In this document: piece by piece, positions 34,425-43,521 of the stretch
Layout of the letters: each line of letters opens with the position of its first letter
Position numbering within the stretch: the first letter of the stretch is position 1
Assembly: GCA_003963305.1 (NCBI GenBank)
Contig: RXJR01000013.1
Location: 1-64,000, forward strand
Direction: 5' to 3'
Source of the DNA: Candidatus Melainabacteria bacterium
GTDB lineage: Bacteria; Cyanobacteriota; Vampirovibrionia; Obscuribacterales; Obscuribacteraceae
DNA length: 64,000 nucleotides
The notes under the pieces: model-generated
Told to the model about the DNA's origin: nothing
Databases searched by the model: none
The model's input: only the letters and a program-made list of their open reading frames with translations
Program-made: the position numbers and the translations under genes

Positions 34425-35972
34425 ATGGTTGTATCGACACCACAATCGACACAAGAGAGAATCAACTCGACGCCGCTGACAACGGCGCCGAAGAAAAAGA
34501 CCTGGCTGAAAACTGCAGCTCAAATCGTAGCCTGGCAAATAGTTGCGCTTTCTCTTATCGAAGTAGTAATGGCGTCAGCAGGCCTGGGCGAAGAGGAAAT
34601 CTTCAGACTCGATAAACAGATTGGCTTCACCCACATTCCTAACAAGCGCATCTACTGGAAGCAAGAAGGTCCTGGCGTCTACTCTTACTTCAACGCCGAC
34701 GGCATGCGCGAACCCGGTTTGACCATAGCCAAGCCGGCGGGCACCTATCGCATCGCCGTGCTCGGAGACTCACTGGTTGAAGGCTTGCAGTCACCAATCG
34801 AGAAGACCTTTGGCTATCGCATGGGCAAAGAGTTGACGAAAAAGTTGAATCGCCCGGTTGAAGTTTTGAATTTCGGCAACTCCGGCTACTCAACGGCGCA
34901 AGAATACCTGCAACTGAAGAAGGTCTGGAAGTACAGCCCTGACATGGTTTTACTCGGTTACAGTAATCGAGACATTTTTGAAAACTGGTCACCACCTGAT
35001 GAAACCATCACAAACGTGCGACCTTATGCGTTGCACCTGCCGAACTCACATTTAGTCGTAGATAACTCCTCTGTCACCAATTGGATGCGCACACCGCGTG
35101 CCAAATTTCTCATGGCGATCACTCCAATCCGCGAATATAGCCATGTCTGGGGAATGATTTCAGCGGCCGAAACGCAATTCGGGCACTCAGATCCTATCTA
35201 CAAAGCAATCAGTGAATTCCTCACAAATCCAGCCAAGTCTCTGAAGAATACATGGGCAGCCTTACCTGGATGGTTGGCTGCACTTCCGCAAAACACCATC
35301 AAGTCGCTTGCAGTGCTGACGGTACAACCTGTCAACCATGTGCCACCACCAGCCAAACCACAAGCACCGGAGGAATCCGTCGACCCGACAGTGCGAGCCC
35401 AAGCCCTGCGCGAAAGCACAGCTAAGGAAGATGCAGCTATCGCTGCGGCGGCACAAGAAGAAGCAATAAGAGCAGAAGCGGCACAACTGGCTGCCGCCAA
35501 CACAGCCGCAAAGGATGCCGCTACACAGTCAGCCATTACAACGCCACCAGATGCGATACCGAACCACCCGGAGAGCAAAGGGGTAGTCAACAAACAACGC
35601 AATGTCTTCCTGGGGCTGCTCACACGCACTCTGGGCTCACTCTTAGCTGAGATGAAAGCAGAAAGCGCCAAACATGGAGCAAAATTCCTGGTTGTGGCGA
35701 TGCCGTCCAGGTCGTTCCTGTGCGCAGACCCGGCCGCGCCGAAAGACGGATTCGACCTTCCTTATCCTGAAGAAGTAAGTCTCGTGAAGAAGCTTTGCGC
35801 TGATGATGCAATTCCCATATTCGATGCCGAGGCTGCCATGGAGAAACTGGAGCCAATGCTGCGTACGTGCGAGTTTTACTCCAATCATCTGACTCCAAGA
35901 GGTCATGCTTTCGTAGCAAAGAGCTTGCAACCATTTATCGAAAAGCAAATCGAAACTGAGTCGAAACCTTGA
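34425..35972 (+). CDS. Membrane-anchored SGNH-hydrolase-fold protein (AlgJ/AlgX-like partner)
   Basis: This 515-residue protein has one N-terminal membrane helix ('IVAWQIVALSLIEVVMA') and an SGNH-like outer domain. Block I is 'AVLGDSLVEG' with nucleophile Ser116, followed by 'NFGNSGYSTAQEY' and the C-terminal 'SNHLTPRGH' with the catalytic His. An Ala/Glu-rich helical insert of about 60 residues divides the domain. It is probably the acetyl-transferring or esterase partner of the MBOAT protein. Oddly, the Asp usual three residues before the catalytic His is Tyr here, so activity needs checking. GAGG precedes the ATG. Confidence 0.75.
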   Translation: MVVSTPQSTQERINSTPLTTAPKKKTWLKTAAQIVAWQIVALSLIEVVMASAGLGEEEIFRLDKQIGFTHIPNKRIYWKQEGPGVYSYFNADGMREPGLTIAKPAGTYRIAVLGDSLVEGLQSPIEKTFGYRMGKELTKKLNRPVEVLNFGNSGYSTAQEYLQLKKVWKYSPDMVLLGYSNRDIFENWSPPDETITNVRPYALHLPNSHLVVDNSSVTNWMRTPRAKFLMAITPIREYSHVWGMISAAETQFGHSDPIYKAISEFLTNPAKSLKNTWAALPGWLAALPQNTIKSLAVLTVQPVNHVPPPAKPQAPEESVDPTVRAQALRESTAKEDAAIAAAAQEEAIRAEAAQLAAANTAAKDAATQSAITTPPDAIPNHPESKGVVNKQRNVFLGLLTRTLGSLLAEMKAESAKHGAKFLVVAMPSRSFLCADPAAPKDGFDLPYPEEVSLVKKLCADDAIPIFDAEAAMEKLEPMLRTCEFYSNHLTPRGHAFVAKSLQPFIEKQIETESKP

Positions 35973-36014
35973 CACCAAGAACAATCCATTGATAGGATTT
36001 GATTTCGGTTGTCT

Positions 36015-36087
36015 GCGTCCGTAGCTCAGCCGGTAGAGCACTCGGCTTTTAACCGATTGGTCGCGTGTTCGAGTCACGCCGGACGCA
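36015..36087 (+). tRNA. trnK: tRNA-Lys (UUU)
   Basis: This 73-base cloverleaf has acceptor GCGTCCG/CGGACGC, D arm GCTC/GAGC, anticodon loop CTTTTAA with anticodon TTT, T arm GCGTG-TTCGAGT-CACGC and discriminator A. The 3' CCA is not encoded. The lowest pair of the anticodon stem is a C-U mismatch. It is on the plus strand just after the SGNH gene, with its own terminator. Confidence 0.95.
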
Positions 36088-36096
36088 AATTTTTTG

Positions 36097-36124
36097 GAGA
36101 GCACTCGTCTCAGTGCTCTCTTTT
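36097..36124 (+). terminator. Rho-independent terminator after tRNA-Lys
   Basis: A 9-bp perfect stem GAGAGCACT/AGTGCTCTC with a 6-base loop is followed directly by TTTT and a T-rich stretch. It starts 10 bases after the tRNA. Confidence 0.9.
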
Positions 36125-36179
36125 CACTTTTTAGTAAACAGATATACCCCTGGGCTTCTCCGCCTGACCGCTTCTATGT

Positions 36180-37136
36180 TCACGACTGGAGCCCAAGATC
36201 GCCCATCGATAGTCGATACCATTTGCCCTCATGAACAGCGTGCAACTCTGAGCCCCTGGCCATCACACGGGTAGTCTCCAGTTCGAAAGGACATTGGACG
36301 GAAAAATTTGTCTTATTCTTTGAATCACCGGCGCTGCTCAATGTCTGCACAATACATCGAGCTTTGTCTTCGCCATATCCGCCAAACAATAAAACACGAT
36401 TGGCTTCTACAGCCAGGGCTCCAGCTCCGCACACGTCGTTTTTCCATACATGTTTATTCTTGTTCTTGTCTATTCGAACGAAGGCAAAATCAGTGTAGTA
36501 ACACAACCACACGTCATCTCCGTTAACATTCATGGCATAACAATCGGCAATTTCATCTAATCCTTCAGGAGCACTGAATCGCCAGGCTATCTCCCCGCAC
36601 CGATTGAAGCAATTCAAACCCGATGAACCAATTGGCTCATTCCAACCAAAGTTGCCGAAGACCCCCTCGTCGAAATACGATACCCAGATCTCTCCATGTT
36701 CAGAAATTTGCACGTCAGCAATGCCATCGCCAGCACAAAATCTGTGTTCCAACTTGCCATCAGCCCCATAAACAGCCGCATTTAGTTCTGGCCCCGAGGG
36801 AAGATTGCGACATCGACTTCCAACCAGCAGAAATGAACCGTCAGGAAACGTCTGGATTATTGGATAAGACTGTTCGACATCGCTGACTATGGTGTTCTGA
36901 ATCAGCTCACTTGAGAATCGCATGATCGCAACTGAGTAAGGTTCGTTGCTGCGCGTTTTGGGAAAGCTGGCAAAGCTATTGTCGACCCGACCAAAAGCGA
37001 CATCCTTCTTATCGGCGGTCGTAGAGACAACCAGAAGCGATCCGTCATAAGCGACTGCAACCGAAATGATTTCAACACCATCAAGATATGGAGTCAGATC
37101 AAGCTTCGGTTTAAAGGTTGCAGTCTTGGAAGGCAT
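36180..37136 (-). CDS. Probable beta-propeller protein, unknown function
   Basis: This 318-residue protein lacks a signal peptide. Spaced motifs such as 'VAVAYDGSLLVVS', 'IQTFPDGSFLLVGSR', 'VQISEHGEIWVSYFDEG' and 'LAVEANRVLLFGGYG' suggest a six- to seven-bladed propeller. GAGAGG precedes the ATG. It follows the 37167-37628 gene by 30 bp, and the two probably share a transcript. No enzyme signature is visible. Confidence 0.65.
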   Translation of the reverse strand: MPSKTATFKPKLDLTPYLDGVEIISVAVAYDGSLLVVSTTADKKDVAFGRVDNSFASFPKTRSNEPYSVAIMRFSSELIQNTIVSDVEQSYPIIQTFPDGSFLLVGSRCRNLPSGPELNAAVYGADGKLEHRFCAGDGIADVQISEHGEIWVSYFDEGVFGNFGWNEPIGSSGLNCFNRCGEIAWRFSAPEGLDEIADCYAMNVNGDDVWLCYYTDFAFVRIDKNKNKHVWKNDVCGAGALAVEANRVLLFGGYGEDKARCIVQTLSSAGDSKNKTNFSVQCPFELETTRVMARGSELHAVHEGKWYRLSMGDLGLQS

Positions 37137-37166
37137 CCAACCTCTCTTGTATCGAAGTCAGCACTT

Positions 37167-37628
37167 TTACCAGGGAAAGTTGACTCGAAAATAAAGCGGC
37201 ACACCACCCGAGTTGAGTCCCTGGGTGAAATCAAGCACGCCTACCTGAATACCCCGATCGTCGAATGAATCAGGATAGAGGTAGAGCGCTGCTGAGAATT
37301 GTTCAACAGTGCCCCGACGAGTAGCACCTGGTCCGAGCATGAACACTACTTCCAAGCCGCGCGGCGATTTGATCGGGGTTTCCAGTTCAAAATATTTTTC
37401 CAGCAGAACATCTTCGCCATAGGGTGGCGGTTCTTCATCGTCGATGGGCAGAGTATGTGTAGTCCACTGCCAGAGCACGTCGTCGGTTCCAGCCTTCTTC
37501 AAAGTCACGTTCAGGCGTGGGAACCAGTGATCTTCGCCAGTTGCCTCACGATAAACGCTGAGCCGTCCACGAGTCAAAGCAGGTCTATCAACTAACAGCT
37601 GCCTGCCCTGTGCGTCAATTTCATCCAT
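37167..37628 (-). CDS. Hypothetical protein, 153 aa
   Basis: This soluble, acidic, beta-rich protein has no signal peptide or recognised family. A strong purine ribosome site (GGAGAGGGGAAG) precedes the ATG. It lies 30 bp upstream of the propeller gene on the same strand and is divergent from the LRR gene across a region with repeated GACAATGTTG boxes. Confidence 0.6.
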   Translation of the reverse strand: MDEIDAQGRQLLVDRPALTRGRLSVYREATGEDHWFPRLNVTLKKAGTDDVLWQWTTHTLPIDDEEPPPYGEDVLLEKYFELETPIKSPRGLEVVFMLGPGATRRGTVEQFSAALYLYPDSFDDRGIQVGVLDFTQGLNSGGVPLYFRVNFPW

Positions 37629-37680
37629 TTAGACTTCCCCTCTCCGACCTGTAAAAGCATATCATCACAGGACGCACAAG

Positions 37681-37741
37681 CCTGACAATGTTGGCCGACA
37701 ATGTTGCTCCAACCTTACTCCAATTGTCAGGTGCGAGAATT
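37681..37741. promoter_or_regulatory. Direct and inverted GACAAT boxes in a divergent promoter region
   Basis: GACAATGTTG occurs twice, 13 bp apart (37684-37693 and 37697-37706). CCTGACAAT (37681-37689) is matched by a perfect inverted copy, ATTGTCAGG (37733-37741). Three related half-sites between two divergent genes suggest binding of a regulator. Confidence 0.45.
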
Positions 37742-37791
37742 TCTTTTTGTCAGCCGAGTATTAAGGACGAAACGCACTGGAAGATCGGATA

Positions 37792-39135
37792 ATGAGCGCC
37801 ATGACAATACCTGAGAAAACGGTCAAATTTCCACACCGTCGCTCGATAGGCAGTTTATTCGTCGCTGACGAATCGCAGCCCGAAGAATGGCAGTTGCTGA
37901 GCCAGGTTCGAGGGCTCATCGTGACGCCCGAAAACCAGCCTATCAAGTGGGAATGGCTCGAAGAAGCACGCGCGAACGTTGTTGTGCCGGCCGGCAAAAA
38001 ACTGAAACTGAAGATGAGCGGCAAAGGTTCGGGAAGCCTGGCACCGCTGGCTGATTTGCACCGCGATGATTTACATACTCTCGATTTGAGTCGCTCTGAG
38101 ATAACAGACATCAGCCTCTCGCATATCGAGCACCTCTCCGGTTTGAAAGTGCTGGAGCTGACCTCCACTAATATCACCGACGCCGGCATGACACATCTCA
38201 AAGACCTGACCTCATTGCAGGGGCTCGGATTGAGCCACTGTCACGTAACCGGTCAGAGCGTCAAAGAACTGTCGAAACTGCAGGATTTACGCGAACTGTG
38301 GATGAGCGGCGCCGATTTGACCGATGATGAACTCGAATACATCACTGTTTTGAAGAATCTAGTGCAGATTGGTCTGAGCGGCACGAAGATTACAAATGAA
38401 GGTTTGCTGACCCTGGCAAAAATCAAATCACTGGTTCGCCTCTATGTTTTCAATACTGCAGTCACCAAGGAAGGCACTGAGAAACTCAGAGAACTGGCAC
38501 CCACATGCCGCGCCAAGTGGAAGCCCGCGCAGCCGTTCGTTCCGGAAGGGGATTGGGATGACACCAGTGGTGGTGACGACGACTTTTCCGTCATGCCGGA
38601 CGGCTTGCGCTCAATGCTTGATCTGCCCATCGAACGCACACCTTCGTCTTCGGAAAACGGCAAATTTGGCGAGCACGACTTCTGGAACGTGATTGATCTA
38701 CTTGATTGGGAGCGTGCGGGTGACGATGAATCCGTCATCGAGCCGGCGGTCGATTATCTGAGCAAGCGTTCCGAGAAAGATATCTCCACCTTCAATGACA
38801 TTCTCTCGGAAAAATTGCATCGCCTCGACGGTGAAATTTTTGCCAGACAGTTAGGAAAAGATGCCTACCGTGGTCCCGCCCATCGCTTCGCACGTAACTG
38901 GTTCTTGCGCGTTCGCTGCTGCGTGGTCGCAAACGGACGCGATTTCTTCCAGGAAGTTGTAGCCGAGCCTCAGCACATGCCTAAAGAGACAGAGTTTGAA
39001 GCGATTTTGCGGATTGCGCCAAAAGCCTTTGAACGAAAGACTGGAAGAAAACTTCCTGTCAAAACAAAATACAACTACGAGACCTTCGGCAACAAACACG
39101 GATGGGCGCACCATGTCGCGCACGGCGAAAAATAG
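37792..39135 (+). CDS. Leucine-rich repeat protein fused to DUF4240
   Basis: This 447-residue protein has, at residues ~85-240, five to six leucine-rich repeats of about 24 residues ('LHTLDLSRSEITDISLSHI', 'LKVLELTSTNITDAGMTHL', 'LVQIGLSGTKITNEGLLTL'). Residues ~295-425 match the DUF4240 pattern: 'FWNVIDLLDWERAGDDES', 'DISTFNDILSEKLHRLDG', then a Trp/Arg/Gly-Arg-rich core. Both parts appear cytosolic. LRRs bind proteins; the role of DUF4240 is not established. The 3' end overlaps the DNA glycosylase gene by 23 bp, so the two are probably co-expressed. Confidence 0.75.
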   Translation: MSAMTIPEKTVKFPHRRSIGSLFVADESQPEEWQLLSQVRGLIVTPENQPIKWEWLEEARANVVVPAGKKLKLKMSGKGSGSLAPLADLHRDDLHTLDLSRSEITDISLSHIEHLSGLKVLELTSTNITDAGMTHLKDLTSLQGLGLSHCHVTGQSVKELSKLQDLRELWMSGADLTDDELEYITVLKNLVQIGLSGTKITNEGLLTLAKIKSLVRLYVFNTAVTKEGTEKLRELAPTCRAKWKPAQPFVPEGDWDDTSGGDDDFSVMPDGLRSMLDLPIERTPSSSENGKFGEHDFWNVIDLLDWERAGDDESVIEPAVDYLSKRSEKDISTFNDILSEKLHRLDGEIFARQLGKDAYRGPAHRFARNWFLRVRCCVVANGRDFFQEVVAEPQHMPKETEFEAILRIAPKAFERKTGRKLPVKTKYNYETFGNKHGWAHHVAHGEK

Positions 39136-39781
39136 CAAAGCAGTTGAGTTTGATGCCGAGCTTGAGAAAGCGCTGAAGTCACTGAAGAAGGCTGACAAGC
39201 AGCTGGCTCGAGTAATCAAAAATGTCGGACCCTGCACGCTCAAGCCTAACGACATACAGAGCCCTTTTCTGGCGCTGGCGGAGTCAATCATCTATCAACA
39301 ACTTTCAGGAAAAGCTGCCGCGACAATTTTCGGCAGAGTAGAGGCATTGTATGCCGATTCCGGCGGAATGACCGCAAATTCAGTGCTGAAAACACCCGTC
39401 GAAATTTTGCGCGGAGCAGGCTGCTCGAACGCTAAAGCAGTGGCACTCATCGATCTGGCCGAAAAGACGGTATCAGGAGTGGTGCCAACCGAATCGCAGC
39501 TGCACAAAATGCCGGACCAGGAAATCATCGATCGCCTTGTCAGTATACGAGGCGTAGGCAAGTGGACCGTCGAGATGTTGCTTATCTTTCGCCTGGGGCG
39601 AATGGACGTCATGCCAGCCACTGACTACGGGATTCGCAAGGGGTTCGGTCTGACTTATGGACTGCCCGATTTACCTACGCCCAAGAAAATTCTTGAGCAT
39701 TCTGAAATATGGAAGCCCTACCGCACTCTAGCAAGCTGGTACCTCTGGCGTTGCCTGGAACTGCCGGAATCTGCCTGGTAG
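39113..39781 (+). CDS. DNA-3-methyladenine glycosylase II (AlkA-like, HhH-GPD)
   Basis: From the ATG at 39113 the product is 222 residues. The helix-hairpin-helix 'RLVSIRGVGKWTVEMLLIF' is followed by the catalytic Asp171 in 'MPATDYGIRKGF'. The N-terminal 'ESIIYQQLSGKAA' is typical of the family. It excises alkylated purines in base excision repair. I chose the start just upstream of the LRR gene's stop, since earlier in-frame residues are the other gene's sequence read in another frame. It lacks the extra N-terminal domain of E. coli AlkA, as in shorter bacterial forms. Confidence 0.88.
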   Translation: MSRTAKNSKAVEFDAELEKALKSLKKADKQLARVIKNVGPCTLKPNDIQSPFLALAESIIYQQLSGKAAATIFGRVEALYADSGGMTANSVLKTPVEILRGAGCSNAKAVALIDLAEKTVSGVVPTESQLHKMPDQEIIDRLVSIRGVGKWTVEMLLIFRLGRMDVMPATDYGIRKGFGLTYGLPDLPTPKKILEHSEIWKPYRTLASWYLWRCLELPESAW

Positions 39782-39905
39782 CTTTGGCGAGGCATCCACA
39801 GAGCCCCAAACAGGTAAGCGAGAGTGACGATAAACTGGCAAGAATAAGCATGCGAAGACGATGCGGGTTAGGATAATACTGACGAACAAATGGTGCAGCA
39901 ACGGC

Positions 39906-40865
39906 ATGACAATAAAAAACAGCTGGCAAAAAATCTTACCGGCGGTAACGCTGGTGGCTCTCTTCCAGACGCAGGCGGTTCTGGCGCAGAGTTCTCAATA
40001 CTTGGCCGGCATAAAATCGATGGCGCTCAACGACATACAGTCGGCAATTTACAACTTCGATCAGGCCGTCACCAATGACGGTACCGACTTCAGATCTTTT
40101 CTAAAGCGTGGTCAGTGCCTGTATGAGCTGGGCGACTACAAGCTGGCGATTGCCGACTTCAACCAGGTACTGAACCTGAAACCACGCAACGAAGATGCCC
40201 TTCTCTGGCGAGCCAACAGCTATGCCAAACTAGGCCAGGCTGACAAAGCATTGACTGATTACAAAGCACTGCTGCTTCTCAACCCCATCAAGATTGCACT
40301 TGTCAGTCAGAAAACAGTCTTTACCTCAGGCCGACTGACTAATTCAATTGATGATGACTCCACTTCCGCCTCAACATCAGCAGCGAGTGCCACTTCGTCA
40401 GCGCCAAATGTGACGGCATCTGGTGCAACGCCATCCAGCAGCACATCCAGCAGCACATCCGGCACCGATACGACAACACCCGACAGTTCGTCCACCGGTA
40501 CACCAGGCTCAGCCAGCGCAAACACGCCTCCGGCTCTACATTTGCGTGCATCACTGTTCGCTGCCGGAGCAAACCAGATTGGTGACATCAGCTCGGCGAT
40601 TTCACTTGATCCGAAAAATCCGCAGCTCCTCTACAAAAGAGCGCGGGCCTATATTCAACTAAAAAAATACGAGAATGCCGTCAATGACTTATCCGACGCG
40701 CTGATGAACAACCCTAATAACGCCTCCTACTACCTCTGCCGAGCGCTCGTATATCACTTGATCGGCACCGACGTCCTTGCAACTGAGGACATCAAGCAGG
40801 CACAATTCTGCGATCCGGGGCTGCCCAAAGTAATTGATTTCGAAAACCCTCCAAACAAGTCGTAG
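39906..40865 (+). CDS. Secreted TPR protein
   Basis: This is 319 residues from the ATG at 39906 (an ATG at 39861 is possible but spoils the signal peptide). The signal peptide ends near 'QAVLAQS'. TPR motifs are at about 30-130 ('AIYNFDQAVTNDGTDF', 'LKRGQCLYELGDYKLAIADF', 'ALLWRANSYAKLGQADKAL'), followed by a Ser/Thr/Ala low-complexity linker and more TPRs ('LLYKRARAYIQLKKYENAV'). It is probably an envelope scaffold. It lies 3 bp before the next secreted protein gene, so the pair is likely one operon. Confidence 0.75.
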   Translation: MTIKNSWQKILPAVTLVALFQTQAVLAQSSQYLAGIKSMALNDIQSAIYNFDQAVTNDGTDFRSFLKRGQCLYELGDYKLAIADFNQVLNLKPRNEDALLWRANSYAKLGQADKALTDYKALLLLNPIKIALVSQKTVFTSGRLTNSIDDDSTSASTSAASATSSAPNVTASGATPSSSTSSSTSGTDTTTPDSSSTGTPGSASANTPPALHLRASLFAAGANQIGDISSAISLDPKNPQLLYKRARAYIQLKKYENAVNDLSDALMNNPNNASYYLCRALVYHLIGTDVLATEDIKQAQFCDPGLPKVIDFENPPNKS

Positions 40866-40868
40866 TTA

Positions 40869-42239
40869 ATGCAAAAGAAGAGCTCGATACTGACTGGCAA
40901 AATTCTTACATCATCAGGAGCGCTTCTCCTGATCAGCACCGGCCTGGCGACAGAACTGACAAATCAGATAATGCGCGGCAGCCGGAATTGGCAACTTGCC
41001 CCATCAACATGCCTGGCCGCCGTGGCCCAGGAGAGCGACACAAATCAGCCGAAGAAACTTGCCGTCACAAACGCAGTAGCTTATTGGGCGCACGACGCAA
41101 CTGGTTACCATCCGTCTCTTTGCGTGCGAGTAGAAAATATCAGCGGCAACGATTTAACCGGCAAAGCAATCAAAATGCAGTGCCGTTTTGTCGATCTGCG
41201 ATTGGGCCATGTCATGATCGCGCGCCGCGAATTACGCTACGAGCTGGCTCCAAATCAAGCTCTGAACTTGATTTTTCACGGACCTGAGCCATACGAATTA
41301 CCGATCGACCAGTATCAGTGGCCAATAGTGGAATGCAAGTTGATGAGTCGCGTCGGCGATGTCGATGATTCCGGCACCGAAGATTTGCTCATCCTGCCCA
41401 AACTGGAATCAGTCACAATGACAGACGATGAAGCTGTCACTGCCTTATCTCGGGGCTTTTACCAGTCGTCAAAGAAGGGCAACCGGTCAAAGACAGCCCA
41501 TCGCGATACTTCTCGATCTGAATACAAACCCGACAGCCACAGCCGATCTGAATCAGGTAAGTCTGACTACAAAGCCGACAACAGTAAGCCTGAATACAAG
41601 AAGCCGGAACCACCGATGACGGCAAAGGCTCTCTCGCTCTCAGCAAGCGGCAAACAATCGACACCCGCGACCGGAACGGATACAAGATCGGCACTGACCA
41701 AATTTGCAGCACAACCGAAAGTGCCGGGTTTAGGCAGCGAATTTCTAGAATTCGAACAGATGTACGGGCGCCCGGTAGGCGCCTCGATCAAAGACAAAGG
41801 CTGGTCGTGGATCAAGTACAGCAAGCAGGACCCTGCCATCGACGTATATGTCGGCGCTAAAGGCACCGCCAGCAAAGCAGATTTGATTGTCGCCAGAGTT
41901 CCGGCCGAAATCGTTCAATCTGAGGCCCAGATAGTCGCCGTTGCAAAGTCCATGGCAGGCAAAATGCGCGGAGCAGCCCTTGAGCACACACATAAATCGG
42001 TGAAATATCAGCAACTTTCAGAACAGAAAATTCGCCGCATACTCCTTACCAGCATGGATTCACCCGGTTACCGGCTGTGCTATGTCGCTCCCAGGGAAAG
42101 CTCAGGTGAAGATAATAACTACATTCTCATCCTCTCCAGGTTCACCGGAGATACCCCATCTATGATGCCCGAGCTAATCAGGCGGGCGCCCATGATGAAG
42201 TTCTTGTATTCCGCGCTGGGACTGCCGGACCAGGATTGA
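40869..42239 (+). CDS. Secreted hypothetical protein, 456 aa
   Basis: An N-terminal signal segment ('ILTSSGALLLISTGLATEL') is followed by a beta-rich domain ('YHPSLCVRVENISGNDLTGK') resembling an Ig-like or FxLYD-type fold. A Ser/Lys/Asp-rich linker and a C-terminal alpha/beta domain ('VYVGAKGTASKADLIVARVP') complete the protein. No family is recognised with confidence. It is separated by 3 bp from the upstream TPR gene and should be co-translated with it. Confidence 0.6.
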   Translation: MQKKSSILTGKILTSSGALLLISTGLATELTNQIMRGSRNWQLAPSTCLAAVAQESDTNQPKKLAVTNAVAYWAHDATGYHPSLCVRVENISGNDLTGKAIKMQCRFVDLRLGHVMIARRELRYELAPNQALNLIFHGPEPYELPIDQYQWPIVECKLMSRVGDVDDSGTEDLLILPKLESVTMTDDEAVTALSRGFYQSSKKGNRSKTAHRDTSRSEYKPDSHSRSESGKSDYKADNSKPEYKKPEPPMTAKALSLSASGKQSTPATGTDTRSALTKFAAQPKVPGLGSEFLEFEQMYGRPVGASIKDKGWSWIKYSKQDPAIDVYVGAKGTASKADLIVARVPAEIVQSEAQIVAVAKSMAGKMRGAALEHTHKSVKYQQLSEQKIRRILLTSMDSPGYRLCYVAPRESSGEDNNYILILSRFTGDTPSMMPELIRRAPMMKFLYSALGLPDQD

Positions 42240-42314
42240 TGTAATCTAGACAACAAAATCGCATGGAGACCTAAACAAAAACATATAGAGGAAGGCTATC
42301 AAGCGCCGAGGCCA

Positions 42315-42320
42315 TATAAT
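42315..42320 (+). promoter_or_regulatory. Candidate -10 box (TATAAT) for the proline dehydrogenase gene
   Basis: A perfect TATAAT lies 42 bp before the ATG in a 122-bp gap. The -35 region is poor, so the promoter is tentative. CAGGAG eight bases before the ATG is a good ribosome site. Confidence 0.35.
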
Positions 42321-42361
42321 GCGTTTGCGTCTTATGCATTTGTGTCTCAGGAGCTTCCAGT

Positions 42362-43447
42362 ATGCCAGTGCAATCACCTCCGAAACCGTCAGCAGAGTCA
42401 ACAGTTGAAATGGAGCAGAAGCTCACACCGCCGCCGAAGACGATATTCGACACGATCCCGCTAGGGTTAGTTTTGACCCTAGCCAAGCCCTATCTGGCAG
42501 GGCAGAGTGCCGACGAAGCCATTAAAATCGCCCACCGCATCTACGCCGAAAACAAATTTTGCGGCACCCTGGACATTCTCGGAGAAGACGCACCAACTCC
42601 AGCGCACTGCGAAGGCTACGTAGACGCCTACAAAGAGCTCTTCGACGCTGTGCAAGCAAATCAGATAGAGGCGACCAATCCTCGCGATCGCCTGACAGTA
42701 TCAATGAAGCCATCTATGTTCAGCACCATGGCTCCACAACATGGAAGAGAAAGCGAAAAGGCGCAGGAAGATGCTTTCGACCGCATCACACGAGTCGTCG
42801 ACTATGCTCACAAGAAAGATATTCAAGTCACACTCGAAGCCGAAGATCACCGCTGGACAAACTTTCATTTGGAAGCATTTTTCGCATTGATCAACGCCGG
42901 TTATACAAATCTCGGCACAGTGCTGCAAACACGCCTGTTCAGAACCGAAAATGACATCAAGCGCTTCGATGAACGCATGCGTGTACGGTTAGTGATCGGC
43001 ATATACAATGAACCAACCCAAATTGCGCACACAGATAAACGCGTCATGAAAGATCTGGTCGTGCAATACGCAAAAGAGTTGCTCGGCAAAGGCGTATACA
43101 CAGAGCTGGCAACGCACGACACAAAATGCATCGAGAATTTCTATCAAAGCGTTGCTGTTCCCGACAAAGTGCCTGCGACACTTTTCGAGCATCAGATGCT
43201 GCAAGGCGTACCGCGTCAAAACGTGCAGCAAAAATTGCGCAGCGGCGAATATTTCACAGACCTGGCTGCCAGTGCCGCTCTAGCCGATCAGCCGTATTTG
43301 AAAGAGCTGCAGTCGACTGGCGTTCCTGTGCGCATGTATCTTCCCTTCGGCACAGCCAAAGTTTCAGGTGCTTATTGCAGACGCAGACTGCGTGAGAATC
43401 CAAACATGATCACATACGGGTTCAAGAACTTTTTCGGCATACAGTAG
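42362..43447 (+). CDS. Proline dehydrogenase-family protein
   Basis: This 361-residue FAD TIM-barrel protein shows the ProDH series: 'GTLDILGEDA', 'LTVSMKPSMF' with the substrate/flavin Lys, 'IQVTLEAEDHRW', 'LGTVLQTRLFRTENDI', 'LATHDTKCIE' and 'MYLPFGTAKVSGAYCRRRL' with the paired Arg. It should oxidise L-proline to pyrroline-5-carboxylate. No P5C dehydrogenase is adjacent, so it is a stand-alone enzyme and not PutA. Substitutions in several motifs leave room for another imino acid substrate. Confidence 0.85.
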   Translation: MPVQSPPKPSAESTVEMEQKLTPPPKTIFDTIPLGLVLTLAKPYLAGQSADEAIKIAHRIYAENKFCGTLDILGEDAPTPAHCEGYVDAYKELFDAVQANQIEATNPRDRLTVSMKPSMFSTMAPQHGRESEKAQEDAFDRITRVVDYAHKKDIQVTLEAEDHRWTNFHLEAFFALINAGYTNLGTVLQTRLFRTENDIKRFDERMRVRLVIGIYNEPTQIAHTDKRVMKDLVVQYAKELLGKGVYTELATHDTKCIENFYQSVAVPDKVPATLFEHQMLQGVPRQNVQQKLRSGEYFTDLAASAALADQPYLKELQSTGVPVRMYLPFGTAKVSGAYCRRRLRENPNMITYGFKNFFGIQ

Positions 43448-43521
43448 ACAGTCGACTGGAAATCAGAACTCAGTCATATCATGTCCAAACCTGGCAGTCG
43501 GATAGCAACCGGATCGCAACC

